Positions 24,162 to 37,769 of a DNA stretch of 64,000 nt are shown one piece after another (within the stretch, counting starts at the first letter, position 1; every line of letters begins with the position of its first letter). The position numbers and the translations under genes were made by a program. Source of the stretch: Oreocharis arfaki (Eukaryota; Chordata; Aves; Passeriformes; Paramythiidae); assembly GCA_013398015.1 (NCBI GenBank), contig VZRR01006749.1, positions 558,001 to 622,000 of the forward strand, read 5' to 3'. The notes beneath the pieces are model-generated. The model made no database searches and was not told the origin of the DNA. It saw only the letters and a program-made list of their open reading frames with translations.

Positions 24162-27100
24162 GGGAAAGCAAACATGGGCCTTCAGGAAATTTTTAGAATA
24201 TTTCTAATGATCCAGAGGTTCTGCCGTATTTTGAAACATTTTTTGTAGTCTGTGTGGTTTTATAAAATCCTTGTATTCTTTTTCATGTCTTTGTCCTTTC
24301 TATATATTGCCCAAAATCTATAGAATGTTTATTCTCAGGAGTCTATGTGACATTGAACTCAGTACGACAAGGAAAACAGAGGAATGAGTGAGTCATGCAA
24401 AATAATTTTGTCCAAGGATTACATTCAAATTACTCTAGAAAAAACGTGCTTTCTTTCACTCTTTCTACACCAATATTAATGCCTACCATGGCAGAGTGTT
24501 GTACTTTTTTGTTTTTACCTCTTTTCACTTCAAATTACACATGGAATTTCAATAGATGCACTGTCTCCCTCATGACTAAACACAAATTGCCCCTTCCCCC
24601 TTACTTTTTCCTCCAGAATAAAAATCCATGGAGGTTCAGAGAATAGAAAGAAAATAAGTATCTTTCTTCACTGTTAAAAGTCACAAATGATCCACCAAGG
24701 GTGATCAGCCCAGGGGCTCTCTGCTTATGGCAGCTGCCAAGATGGGGCTCTGCACAGGGGCATTCCATGTCCAGGTCCTCTCTGCCTTGGCTCACCCTTG
24801 CCCCCCATCTCTGAGGGGTTTCTGCCCCACAGGCAGGCTGCATGCTTTCACTTGGATCAGCTCTGGATTTGTATGCTAAACCCAGGTTTGCCCCTCCTCC
24901 TCTCCCTTCCTCTGCAGCACCTCGCGGCCAGAAAACACAGACTGGATCTCACCAAGAGCCAAGGGCAGCCTTTTCCTCAAAGCACAGCTAGGACCTTCAG
25001 TTGTGCCAAGTTTTAGGAAATAAGGGCTGAATATTTGAGCAGGGGCACAGAAATCAGCAGAATGGCTTCAAAAAGTGCTGCCTTCCCAGCAGATCTCTCT
25101 CTGTGGAAGTTAACACCTAAGCCTTGAAAATAAATCTGTGCAAAGTGATGTGTGGGTCTGCAGACACAGGCAAGGCTCACCTCCCAGTCAGCCCCAGTAA
25201 AAGGAAGGACCAGATATCCACATGCAACAGACAGTATCGATGTTGTCTTCAGTTTGCTCCGGGAGAGAAGTCACCTACCCTTTTCTTGGGAAGTGAGCCA
25301 CTTCTCTAAACAGCTCTTGGAGTGGTAAGACAGAACTAGGGATTCAACCGTCCACAGTTCCCTTCCACGTTATTTGTCCTAGAGGATCTTACGGGCCAAA
25401 TTCTTTGACACCTTCCCTGGGGTCATACCCATGCAGACAGAGCAGTTGACCACACTCGCTTTTGACCACAGCTGCCACTGGGCACCTCTTGTCACAGAGC
25501 CCAGCCCTCCGTCCCTCTCCCCGCTCGCCTGAGACCTCTACCTGACACACGCCAAAGAGCCAAGGCTCAGCAGGCAAATGACTCACAGATGCTGTTGAAT
25601 AGCTGTAAAAACACTGTGCACAAATGAACAACATGACACTTAGGGCTGCTAGTATTCCTGCCAGTCAAAAGGAGTCCACAGGAAAGCACTCTGAGTACTT
25701 CTACAGACAGGAATGCCCTATGGAAAATTATACATAAACACAAAAAGATTGGCAATACAGTGCAGAGCAGTGTTCCCACATAACTTCATTTAGATTGCAC
25801 TGAGCTGGTATATTTTTGTATGTCTTGAAGAAAAACATCTTTCTCATTTGAAGAAGATAAATTTAAAACACCAGTGGTATGCTAGTGCCCAGGGCCCTTT
25901 ATGCATCAGCTTTTACTATTCTAGTCCATGAGTCATAAGTTAGAGCATTTATCCCATAGGAACTTGTATTCCCTGGGCTACTCATTCAGATTGGCAGGTT
26001 TAGCAAACCAGCATGTAGTCCATAAGAGGCCAAAATTAAAAAAGGGAAAGGTGACACGAAGAGCTTCCCCCCAGTAAAATAAATACTGGCAGTGGAAAGC
26101 TCTATTTATTGAGGCAGGAACGGGTCTTTGCAAAGGAAGAGTGACTTCATGGACTGAGCAGAAAACAGCAGAGGAGGCCATCAAATCTTGCCCTGCATGC
26201 TGGAAGCCAAATTAAAACCACGCTGATGGTGCAGGCTGCCCTGCCATGCCTCCCAGCCCATTATCCCTCCCAGTCTGTCCTTCTTCTGAAAAGCCAAGAC
26301 AGTCACCAAGTCCTGGCGGACATCAAGACCTGCCTGGGCATCGCATCTTACTAACCAGCAACCTGAAAGGGCCCACGTGCCTCAAGCACTGTGTGTGTGC
26401 AGGAACAAAAGCAGGGACCCACTGTAAGCTTAAGCACACTGCTGGAGGTTATTTCCCAGCTGACATCTAGGCACCCTCAAGGCTGATGGAAATAACAGGA
26501 AGCACAACCTATGTCAGGTCGTGTTGCAAAATGATTACTGAAGTTTCGTTTATTAATGGAGCTGGCCAAATACAGTCTAAAACAGAGCCATTCCTGCCTG
26601 GGCCCTTGCTGCTGTGATGATGCTGACCTGAAAGGAGAGGACTCTGCACAAAGAACACAGAGCAAATGCTGCCCCTACTCTTGTGGTCCACCAGCATCCA
26701 GCAAAAGACTGGCATGCAGCCTGATGTTCCCTTCAAAAGGAATATTAAGAGCTTCACACCATCATTTTCCCATGTGGTTCTAAAGGTACATCCTACTTTC
26801 CGGTTTTCAGCCAGTGATCTGAGGACCTCTGGGAGATTCCAGGTCAAGCAAAGACGATAGAAGAAAATAAGTTCATAAATATTAGATAGTAATCTACAGA
26901 TGCAGCTTTTTAAAAGAGTTCACAGTTTTGATGGAGAATCGTTGAGAAAGGATACATTAATCATAAAAGGGTGGAAAATTACTGTATTAGCTTTCAAAAT
27001 ACAAAACCATTAGTGCAGAAAACTGCATTTCTTTCTTTATAGAGGCATGGGTGCATATGACACCGTATAAACATCATGTTTAACAATAGCTAGACATATC

Positions 27101-29330
27101 CAGATGGCTACATCTATTCATAATAACAGCAGTTCCCAGGAAGCATTGTTGTGGATTATTGCTGAGTTCAAATGTTCACAATGCGTTTTAGATTTTGTAA
27201 GTAGAAGAAATTTTTTGTTTCAAAGGCACAGCTAAAGGACCCTTTTTGATCCCACAGAATCCAGTACTGTTGTCTTCCTTCACAGGCTGCTGAATAACTC
27301 AGATATTTTTGTTTGTTTGTTTATTTTACTTTCTGCAAATATTATTTTTCTAGGAAGAATCTGATGTACTGGAATAGTGGAGACCTTTGCATTTTCATGC
27401 AGCTCAGGAAAGTTTACACTCTGGTGTAGCTGCTCACTCTGGTCACTGTTACTTACCCAAATTACCCTGCAAACATAAACAGGAACTTTTGAGCAAGAAC
27501 TGGCTCATCCACATCTCCAGGAGCTTCATTGAGCTGCACCACTAGAACTGATAGTACACCCAACAAGGTAGGGTGAATGTGCTGCATCTCCAAAGTGATC
27601 TCACAACACAAAGCTCAGGGGAAAGGAGCATTTTTCCACACTTTGCTCCTTTTGAAGGAACAAATAAAAAGACAGGGTGATATTAATTCTTCTAGAAGGG
27701 TATTTTGTTGCACAGTGAACAGTCCCCAGAGGACATGTACTCCTAGTCAGCAAAGCTGACATGTAGAGGTTTGACTAGAAGCCAGGGTCTATAAGGTTTC
27801 AACGAGTTAGGAAGTTTAAATGTACAGTATAGCTAATTTTCAGGTACAAGGTCAACGTTTCCTAACCTGGCCCCTATTGCTGTTTCAAGCAGTAACTGAA
27901 AGGTCCAATTTAGGCTATTTATAAGTCTACGTATTTAATTGTGCCTTCAAATCAAGTAGTGAGACACTGATGTCACTTAAATTGCATATATAATTATTTG
28001 CACACAAAAAGAAGCAGAAACAAAGAGCCTTTGGTGGGCCAGGCCAGCTCCCAGGCCCCAGCAGAGGCAGCCCAAAAGCATCAGGATATACTGTAGCTCC
28101 CACTGCCCTCACAAGGGCGATGGTCCAGAGGTACAGCTGCCACTCATCCCAAAGGCAAAAGCAAACCCAGCAGCCCGTGGGAAGGCAATGTGGGGCAGTC
28201 GCCGTAGGGGCTGACTTTACCCAGCTGGGAGGAGGGGGTCTGGTGTTCAAAGGATGCCCTCACTGAGAGGCTGCAGAAAGTGTGTCTGCCAAGCTCTCCA
28301 GTTTCATGGCTGTTTTCTTAACGTGTAACAGAGGGTGCCAGTTTAATATCCTGCTATAACACTTGACAGCAAGGGTCAAGAGCAGCATCGGAAGAACTGG
28401 GGCAAACTTAATGAAAAGAGGCTTAAACATCTTGAAAGAATATGGCTGTGTGGGTCCAGGCACAGCTTGAGGCTCTGGGAGGGACCTCAGGTGGGAGGAG
28501 TTAAATCACGCGGGAGAAGAAGATGCCACCTCGAGGTCTGCAGACCTCCAAGAGGGAAATGTCAGCAAAAGAAGAGATGAGTATTCCAGCTTCCGTGCAA
28601 AAGTGAGAATGGTCTGCCTACAGCAGCGGGCTTGCAACTCATGTGTTACCCAACACTGAAATCCAGCGCTCAGCCCCTGGGCCCCCAGCCTCCTACCCTT
28701 TCTCACCACAGCGCCAAGTTCCAGCCTCTTCCTTCAGCCACTGAAGGGGTCTGAAGCTGCCACCTTCAAGCATCAGGAAAAGCTGCACAACCTTTTCCCT
28801 GGAGCAAGCCGGATCTCAAATCCTCCCAGGTCCCGAGCAGGACAGACAGCAGCACCTGTTTGAAATTAAATTCCTGGATTAAAAGCAGGGTTTCCAAGCT
28901 CACTGCTTGAAATCACCATACCACAGAGGAGGGTCTTTCCTCCCCCCAGCCCCCATTCTTTTTAGGGGTAATATAAGCTTCTTTACAAGACAGATTTTGT
29001 GAAACTTTCCATTCCCCTTTAACAATAACCAGAAGAAGTTTGTAGCACATTAGGGCTTAACTTAAGGAAATGAACGAAGGAAGGATCTCCTGTTCATTGG
29101 GCTCTTGACCTGCTCTCTGATTTCGTAGGCATAATTTTGCAAACAGGAACACCTGCACTTTTTCCCCTGTGTGGTTACCAAGGGCACACACACATACAAA
29201 CCCTTCTGGGCATAAAAGTACAAGTTTTGAATAACTTCTCCCTAAAATATATCCACCCACCCACATATCACTAATTGGTTGTGCAGCTGCAGATTGTGCT
29301 TGGTGAAGTCAGGGACAACTGTGTTTAAAA
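24162..29330. other. Unique non-coding DNA, no gene recognised
   Basis: Short frames only (112 codons at most). A TTTG array lies at about 27307-27324. GC-richer patches at 24.7-25.0, 25.4-25.6 and 28.0-28.2 kb produce overlapping chance frames on both strands. Confidence 0.55.
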
Positions 29331-29336
29331 GTGTGT

Positions 29337-29367
<31 letters not shown>
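29331..29367 (+). repeat. (GT)n microsatellite
   Basis: About 18 GT dinucleotides with one GTAT interruption near the 5' end. Potentially polymorphic and Z-DNA prone. Confidence 0.97.
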
Positions 29368-30418
29368 ACTATGATTATTTGATTGTCTGGGTTCACAGAT
29401 TTTTGTCAAGAAAATTCAGTGCAAAAACATTTGAAAACAAGTAGTAACACCTTGTTAAAAATATTTTGTTGTCTCCCTTGCAGGGAAATTCACAGGGGAG
29501 TTTTAGGGCTTGCATTCAGCATCAGCACAAGGAGTGGGAAATATCGGGTATATAAGGATATGGTGCCATTACTGCTGGCATATGTGTCACTGAGACACAG
29601 CCCTTCAGCAAAACGACATCTATTCCAGTAGGAGACCCAGGAATGCACTTTATTTGAATGAACAGCTTCACTTTCTAGTTAAAGTCACAGTTAATAAATG
29701 GCAAGAAGTGCTTCTCAGCATGGGAACATTCAGGCACAGCCTGAACAAATGGGGTGCAGATTTTTTTAAGGGTTTATTTTCATTCCCATTATAATATATG
29801 TCTCAGCTTGTAAATGCTTCTATGCCAGCAGTAAAAATTTCCATTTATATGGGTTGAATTGAACCTTTGCAATTCAGTGGCAGTCCGGCCACTTTTAGGC
29901 AGATGTTGAGATGGCTCAAAACTTATTTAGCTGAGTGAGTGACAAACTGCTAGAGCCCAAATATTTTCCATGGCTGAGCATGCAGACAGGATAGATAGAC
30001 ATCCAAACTGACACATCATCCATTCCCATCAATGGAATTATATTTTGCTTGCCTGCACGCACATGGGATCATACCATAGGTACTTAAAAACATACAATAA
30101 CCAGACCTACATGCAAAGGAAACTTGTTTGGTTCATTTTAAGTTACAGATCTAAGAAAAACAAAACAAAACAAGCCAAAAAAAAAAAAAAACCAACCCCA
30201 AACCACCAATAAAAAGAGCGAGGACTCTAACCAGTCTGGGAAGATCTCAGTGCATTCTGAGATTTCAGAAATTCTGTTTCCCACATTTTGCAGCCCATGT
30301 TGCAGCCTAGCCCAGGCAGCATGGCTGGGTTTTTGTTTCAGCTATCAGCTACGGCACTGTTAAAGGAACCTTTCTTTACAGAGAGGTTTTCAATACACAT
30401 AAAGGGCCATGCCTTCCC
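29368..30418. other. No gene recognised; A-rich run
   Basis: Non-coding sequence with an A-rich stretch at 30155-30191 (AAAAC units followed by A15). Confidence 0.6.
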
Positions 30419-30735
30419 TCAGACCAGCTGAACCCCAACGGGGCTGTCTGATCCTTCTCTGTGAAACAAGGACAGCTTATGTTCAGCAATTACATTCCTG
30501 TCCATGTGCAGACAAGAGGCCACCGCCTTTGTCAGCCAGTGCTCCTCGGGCTTCTCTTGCTTTTCAGTGGGGATGATGACCTTTCTGACCACATCAAGAT
30601 GCACCATCACCATGTGCTCCACACGGGGCCCAGTGTGCGGCACAGTTTTTTTTCCGAGCATCGCTGGAAGGGGAGCCAGTCCGTCTCCAGTGATCCAGCC
30701 TGAGGACAGTGATGGACTGCCCTCTGGGCCTAATT
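30419..30735 (-). CDS. Unrecognised coding-like frame (remnant or exon)
   Basis: On the minus strand the frame is open for about 105 codons from just after a TAA near 30736 to a TGA at about 30419; an ATG sits at 30659-30661. G is over-represented at codon position 1 and the third positions are GC-leaning, a coding-like bias that is weaker in the antisense frame. The peptide is charged and contains VEHMVMVHLD and EKPEEHWLTK stretches; no domain is recognised. The plus strand is also open in the same codon register and even has a 'cttgcttttcag' acceptor-like site near 30563, so strand is not certain. It may be a retrocopy fragment, a lineage-specific exon or chance. Confidence 0.3.
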
Positions 30736-33700
30736 ACTCCTCCACATTGAGGATAAATAATCTACATGACAACAGACTCCATTCACTCATGCCCTCCCAC
30801 ACCTCCTCCACCCTAAGCTTAGTCTTGAGTGACAGATGGAGCAAGAGTCCATGCGGGCTCCCCTTTTACGGACTTGTGTTGGCCATCCCAGCCACACTGC
30901 AACACTTTTCTTTTGGGGCACAGCAGATACAGAGCAGATACTCTACTAACTCAGTTACCTGGCAAACCAGTTTGGTTCCTAGAGAACATAAGTCCATCTA
31001 AACAGACGCAGAGAGCTTTCTGCAGCCAAATGCAAACAACTTCACCTTACCATCCTTTTCGGGACTCTTACATTGCTCAGCAGGATGATGTCAGGTTATT
31101 CTCTACCTCGAGTAATTCTCAACAAAATTATACAGCGGCACCTAAGCAATTTTTAAAAAATTTGTCTTTCTCTAATCTTTTCCTTTGACTGTGAAAGGAA
31201 ACAAGTCAAGACCAGGCAGAGGTGAGTCCTTACACACCTTTACAACCCTGCAAGGGCTCTGTACCTCACTGGTTGTTAGCTCTGGTTGTTGTTCTAGTTC
31301 AGTGAAAGAAAAGCACTCTGTTTATCCTAGGACGTATCCACTGACTTGAAAATTTTTGGTAAGAGTTGTCGACACTGTAAACCTCTTCTGTCACCATATC
31401 AGTCAGGTGCTGTTCTTAGGACTTTGTCCAAGCAAGCCCTGTATTTCTGAGCTTCACCTCTTAGATAATCACAATAGGCAGTTTTCTACAGCAGTGATAC
31501 TTTCTACAGCCAGTTATCTGCATTCATGAAAGACAGGTTTCTATAAGCAGCTGAAGCTCCAAAACAGTTTTTTGCCAAGGTCTGGTCACAGCCTCACAGA
31601 CAGATAGAGCTTCATCACTCTGAGCGAATACATGGGAAAGTTTTGGGGACATAATGGAAGAAGGCAGAGGGAATGCATTTTGCTGAAGTTTTTAAGCAAA
31701 TACTGGCATGATAGAATATCTAAACTAGGGAATGGCAAGCTGCGAGAGGCCACTGGTTTCCCCCGATTTTGTAGACAAGTGAAAAGGCAGACAGGTCGGG
31801 AAAAAAAATGCTATCCCATACGGCATCCTTTCCAGGCAGGGAATCCCTTCTGCCAGCTCTGCTGAGCCTGGCATCAGAGCACAGGTATGCAAAACTGGAG
31901 GGAAAGTGCAACAGCCCTGCAGGGGACATAAACCCACTTCATAAACCCACTTTATTACAGATGGAAAGCCAACGTATTTGAGTGCATCAGGAGTCCAGCT
32001 GCCACAGTAACACAGAACTACATTGTGTGCTGAACCACAGTTTGCCATCTCTGTAAAAACAGGCAAAAGACATTTCCTATGAGATCTGATAAGAACAGGA
32101 GCTGTTTGTTTAAATCTACTCCCTCACTGGAAAAAAAAAAAGATGAAATAGCAAACCCTTGAAATAGAAGTAAAGGATCATTATTCTTATTAGAGCAACA
32201 GTGGGCACTTCTCATAATGTGCAGTGAAACACCAGCGCTTGAGTGAATAGGACCAACTGTTCAGCCCCAGAACAAATTGCACATCAGTCTTAACCTAATA
32301 GGCAAGATTAATGGAATGTCATATAATGGGGGAAACTCAAAAAATTAAGGTAATTCGGCAGAAATGGCTTGGAATCATAGTCCATCTAAATGCATTTCAT
32401 CCAGAGGATTACTGTCTCCAGTGTTTTAGTTAAGAGTTATATTAATTCGAAAGCCATGCCTTGCACAGACCCATCCTGTGCTTAAAGGCTGGCTTTCTGC
32501 TAGAAATGCTTACAGCAAAACCTTTGCTGAAAGTTTGCCCAAACATTTCACAGGCGACTGCAAAGCCGAGCTCTGGGGTCTCGGAGCACCATACCTCGCC
32601 GTGTTTATGACTGGTTGACTTTTTGGCTCCAGCACCTGGATTTGTCGGGGCCTCTTAGCTGCTGCTGGGAACGTGCCCCTGCCGAGCCCGGCTGCTCTCC
32701 CTATCACCCCTCTGACAGATTAAAACACAACAGGGTCTGTTGGATGACTGACACATTCTTCCTCTGTCTGACTCTGAAAGGACTTCATTTAACAGCTCTG
32801 GAGTTGAGCTTTTGACTGACAGATTGTGAAGGGGAAAAGTCATTCAGTTCCATTAAGCTCAGTAACTGCTGTAGAACAAAACACCTTTAAAAAAAGGGGA
32901 TGAAAAAAGAGCTGCAGAGAGCGGGGGCAGGAGCTTTAGGAAGAAAAAAGGGGATTCTTTTCAGGTTCAAAGACAATCTTTCCCTTTGCTTTCTGTCCAT
33001 CAATGAGGGCAGCATTCCCAGAGGGAATACAGTCCAGCGCTCATTGGTGCCATTCAGCTGCCAATCTCCCTGACAGGGAGACCAAAGGGCCTCATGTTGC
33101 ACTGCGGAAACTGTCTGTCAGACAATCAGCAGCTGCCATGACATCATCTGCCCTGTTTTTCTAGGGCTATTATAGGAGACTGGATCCAGGAGTGCTGCTC
33201 CAGAGTGGTATTCATATTTTCCTTTTGCTCCCTAAAATGACATTTCTTTACAAAAGGAAATGTGGTCTTGGTTGTGCGGCTATATTTGCAAGGGAACTAA
33301 CTCTGTGCCAAAGAGTGAGGGCTGCATGGCTTCAAACTGCTCATTTTCCACTTATCATGACAAAGTTGACCAACCCCTTGCCTACTTTTTATTGTAAACT
33401 GGGTTTTATTTTAAGAAATGCTCCATGTTAAATATCAGTGATTAACCTTTCTCTCTTCTTTCATCTGAAAGCTTGGCTTAATTAAGTCTCTGCTTTTGCT
33501 ATAAATATTGAAATTTTCATGGGATTGTTATACTTACACTCACATAGATGTGCATGCACACACACACAAATGCATTCATATAGAAGCCATATTCTGGCTG
33601 TATTTACACTGCTGGTGCAGTAGCTGGGGCTGCATTCACTAGAAAAAGAGCTGCAGGAAGAAATTATTAATCCTGGTGGTAGCAGAAGAGAAGTTAAGTA

Positions 33701-36700
33701 TGAAACACAAACAAGCTACTAGCTGTAAGTATGAAGTCAGGCAATAAGAAGGACTGGGACACATTGCTTGTCCCCTTCAAAGACCGCTAAGGACAAGTAG
33801 GCTTTGGTGGAGCAGAACAAACACTGAGAAACTTCAGTCTTCCTCATCCTCCAAATCCTTATCTGTAAGAGCAATATAAATAACCTTAGTGCAGTTGACT
33901 TGAAGCTAAATTAATTAGTGACTTTACAGCATAATATGTTTGCTCAGGTGTAAATCCCAGGGAGCTAAAATAATTTTGCCTGACTAATCCCTGCCTATAA
34001 ACCAAGATGTAGACTGGTCCTGCCTGGCAGGGCTGGCACAAGCAAGATACTGGAGACTTGTCCCCTTGGTGATGCTCACAGCCTCTGCCCTCACAACTTG
34101 CAGGGATCAGCTCAGCAGGCTGAGTCCTGCTCCAGTGCTGGGAGACCAACAGGCTAAAGAGAGAGCACTGATGGCATGAAAAAGAAAGTGTGAAATGAGA
34201 GAGGGAGGGAGAGCCTGCCAGCGGTGCCTCTGAGTCTCGCACCACACCTGGGGCAGGGCTCAGGCATCACAGCCAAAATCCAGTTGAGCGCTGGCTACAG
34301 GACTGTCCAGCTCAGCTGAATGGTTACAGCTCTTTTCTACTCCTTCTCTTGGCTGGCTGGTTGGTCCATCATTTGGTCTGCTGATCTTAGGAGGGCATTA
34401 TTTCAGGCATTAGTATTAAGGCCAAGCTACATGAAAGGATGATAGCTCAGCTCCATATGGAACTGTGCTCGGACTTGTCCCCCTGCCAGGGCCCTGCTGC
34501 GTGCGCCGTTTTTGGCTGTCAAGTTTGCTGTCTTGTGTCAGTAAGGGATTACTGCAAATCTTCACACGTTCCACATGGACCTTACGAGACAGTTAGTCAG
34601 ATCCTGGATGAACTCGCACACAAAGGCATCCTGCTGCTGCTGGGGTCAGAATGTCTCCCTTCCTTTAGTATTATTTGTATTTTTACAGCCCTGCCAAAGG
34701 TCTGCAAGTCTTGAGCAGCTACCATTTCAATCCGTTCCAGCAAAATGTAGTCTGATACTCCAGCTATGTTTGTTCTGTACATTCAGGCATTACTCTTTCT
34801 CACCTGGCAGTGAACCATGCAAATTAAGACAGCCTCCAAGCACACACACACATACACGAATCCATGGAAACCGAAGCTGCCAGATTTCAGCATCAAAAGC
34901 GTGCAAGGGGAGAGGGGCAGTGAGCACTCAGGCTTCCCTCTTTACTGTTTTCTTTTCTTCACAGCAAGAAGGACAAATGTCATGATTTACCCTTCTGGCA
35001 CTCATACCAAGAATATGGTGTTGGTGCAGTAGGAAGCAATAGCAAATCCTTTGTGAGAAGATCTCCAGATCAGATCTGTAAAGTTTGTCTCCAATGTATT
35101 TCAACATTTACATTTTTAACTAATACGACACAAACACTGACAAGGAATCAACTATCTGTTAAGGCTGAAGAGAAGCATGTACTATTTATTTGTGGACACC
35201 AGGAGGTATCACAGAAGTCTGGAAATACCAAAGAACCCTGTCTTCTTGTGACACTCTGCACTTATACAGAGAGAAGAACAAGCCAGTGTAGCACAAGCCA
35301 ACAGGGACAGTACTGCATAAAATCATTGGGCAGAGCCCTACGTGGGGCGGGTCATCAAGACTGGGGGAGACCTTTACCACATTGTACATCTGTATTTCAG
35401 ATCTCAGTGGAAGAGGTTGCTCGCTGCCCTGAGACCCAAGAGTCTACCTCGGAGTCTGAAAATGTGGAGACATTCTCTTGAATCAAACCTTTTTCTGCTG
35501 AGATCTGATGTGAATAGGGACACCACAAAATAGAAAGACACCATGTATACACTACCCCATTCAGCTGTCTTACGTAGTATAGAAATAGAGGTTTACATTC
35601 AAAAAGGTGTATGTCTTGAACAGATCCTTAACTGGTATTCAGGAAATAGAAAAATGGTGTTTAAATGTCTTTGGAGGTCAGAATCTTAGTAGTTAAATCT
35701 TGATTCCAAACAATTGTGTGCTAGAAGCCTTTTGACAGTCTGCTATAACAGACTACTTCAAAAAAATTATCTCTTATGTCCTTTCAATACTAAATTCATC
35801 ATGAGACAGACCTTCCTCTTTTGTCAGTGCCCCTGTTGTATAAGAACAAAGTTGCGGTTTCAATACTTTTCTTGTTTTAAGTACACTTTAAATGTGTCCA
35901 CTTCTAGTTCACAAAATGGTTTTGTGCAGTGCATTTCATTTCCAGAGCATTCTGGAATGCTTTTAGCAGATCTTCTGCCAAAAACACTCAGCTTTCTTGT
36001 TTCTATGGATAATAGGAGAGCACAGCTTTTATAGCAGCTTACTTTTTTTGTTCAAACTTTATACGAGTTGTGAGACCTAAGGTGGGGTCCTCCACATAGT
36101 CTCAGTCCAAAATAATCCTTAAAGAGAAAGAGGTTCTCTCTTACTCTAATGCCAGACACAAAACTCCTGAAGAGAATGTAGGAAGTGCGTGGTGTCACAT
36201 CCCTCCCCAACCAGTTCTTCAGGATAGGGAATGCCAGCCTAAAAACTCATACAGTTCCTAACACCTCTTTAGCACTGCCTCAAGAGCCTGAAATGCCATA
36301 GGACTCCGATACCAACAGCCCAGTTATTTACAACCCACCCGTGAAGAGCACGTGGAAATGCAAAGGGAAGAAGGAAGGAAACAGAGGACTTTCGGTGGGG
36401 CCCACAGGTGGCCGTAGCAAAATTAAGGCCACAGTAGAGGCAAGACCTGAACAATTTGTCTCTATCTTTCATCCAGGGGAATTTCTCTGATAGAGTTACA
36501 CTGTAGCACCACTAATATTGATAGTCTGCTGATAATTTTTTGGCTAATGAAAGCAGATTTCTATTGAAACAATAGATTACACTGTTTCTCAGAAATGTTC
36601 TCCATTTCATATCCTCTCACGGTAAAATTCAATATCTTAATTACTTCCCCTTCAAAATGAAGAGATAGGGGTAACTTCCAACCATGAACTTTGTAATTTT

Positions 36701-37726
36701 TAAACTATTTTTGCAAAGATCAGATGCCCATGGCTTCAGATGGGAGTTTCTACTTTTCATTATGTCTGAAAAACAGATCACAAAACCAAATTCAAGTATC
36801 CAGGATTATCCATTTAAATTCACATTTATCTAGCCACCTAAAGGGAACTGACCTGAATGTGAGTACTATTGTAAGTTGCTGAGTGTTTCAGATATTCAGA
36901 ACCAGGGAAATCAGGCCATAACAAATGAAGCCAATGTATAGATTCAGATAATTGTGTATAAGTACTTCAAAACACTAGACTTTACTTGTTTCCTGGTTTT
37001 ATCCTAGGTTTCCTCATCCCCCCTATGCTAATCTGAGCTTCATACACAGGTCCAATTTTAGGACTAGCATGGTCCACAACAGAATATCAGTGCTTGCTCA
37101 GGACTGCAATTTTGTTTGAAAATTCATGGATTCCAATGCTTCCTACTACGCAAAATCTTTCCTGATCAGAAGTATATGAATATGTTCTATATATTGGATA
37201 AGTATTCCTGTACTGTTCAGAATTACTCTGGCTCCATCCCACCCCTCTTCTGACACATTCACCCAGGAAAAGGCAGTGACATAGGTAGCCTGCATTTGGT
37301 GGCCAGCAGGCTGCTGTCAGGTTTAATGAATCTGTTTGCTTTTCCAGCTGCAGGGCACTCATTTGGCCTTATCTCCTCTATCCAGATGCTTATTTTCTCC
37401 AGCTTTGTAGGAAGGCAATAATCCTAAAGCCTTTTACCTTCTGTCAAGTAGAGTCAAAATTGGCCTGTGGACCCAAAAGTTATTAGGAGGAAAACCAATA
37501 TAAAGCGCAATCACATTTGCTTCATTTTTTGTTAATTCATTTCTGTTGGAAACACAGCCAGGTGGGGAATGGCCTCTGAGTGTTGCCTTCTGTATTTATT
37601 TTCACAATGAAAATACCAGTGTCAGTCAAGAGACATGCTCATGAAGGTGGGAGTCCCAGTGAACAACAGCAGAGTAGGTGATGCTTCCTGCGTTCAGCTG
37701 GCCTCCACTCCTAAACTTGAACATAT
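30736..37726. other. Unique non-coding DNA, no gene recognised
   Basis: Seven kilobases without a recognised gene. The longest frame is 142 codons at 35053-35481 on the plus strand, without recognisable motifs. A GC- and CpG-richer patch lies at 32540-32700. A short CA run lies near 33556-33568. Confidence 0.55.
32540..32700. promoter_or_regulatory. Small CpG-rich patch, possible regulatory element
   Basis: Roughly nine or ten CpG dinucleotides lie within about 160 bp of a window where CpG is otherwise rare, with locally raised GC. That can mark an unmethylated enhancer or a small promoter. No TATA box, initiator or open downstream gene supports a promoter, so this is only a candidate. Confidence 0.25.
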
Positions 37727-37769
37727 CAAATTACAAATACATTGAAGAATGGGATGTATTTGTAATTTG
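37727..37769. repeat. Perfect 16 bp inverted repeat (hairpin)
   Basis: 'caaattacaaatacat' at 37727-37742 is exactly complementary to 37754-37769, with an 11-base loop. The stem is AT-rich. The arms do not extend further, the first flanking pair being a mismatch, so it is shorter than a usual microRNA precursor. It could be a remnant of a palindromic element or an inverted microduplication. Confidence 0.9.

Noticed and set aside
30504..31001. 165-codon plus-strand frame overlapping the minus-strand candidate
   Set aside because: It is out of register with both better candidates, S/T-rich and motif-free.
35053..35481. 142-codon plus-strand frame
   Set aside because: No recognisable motif and no splice or promoter context.
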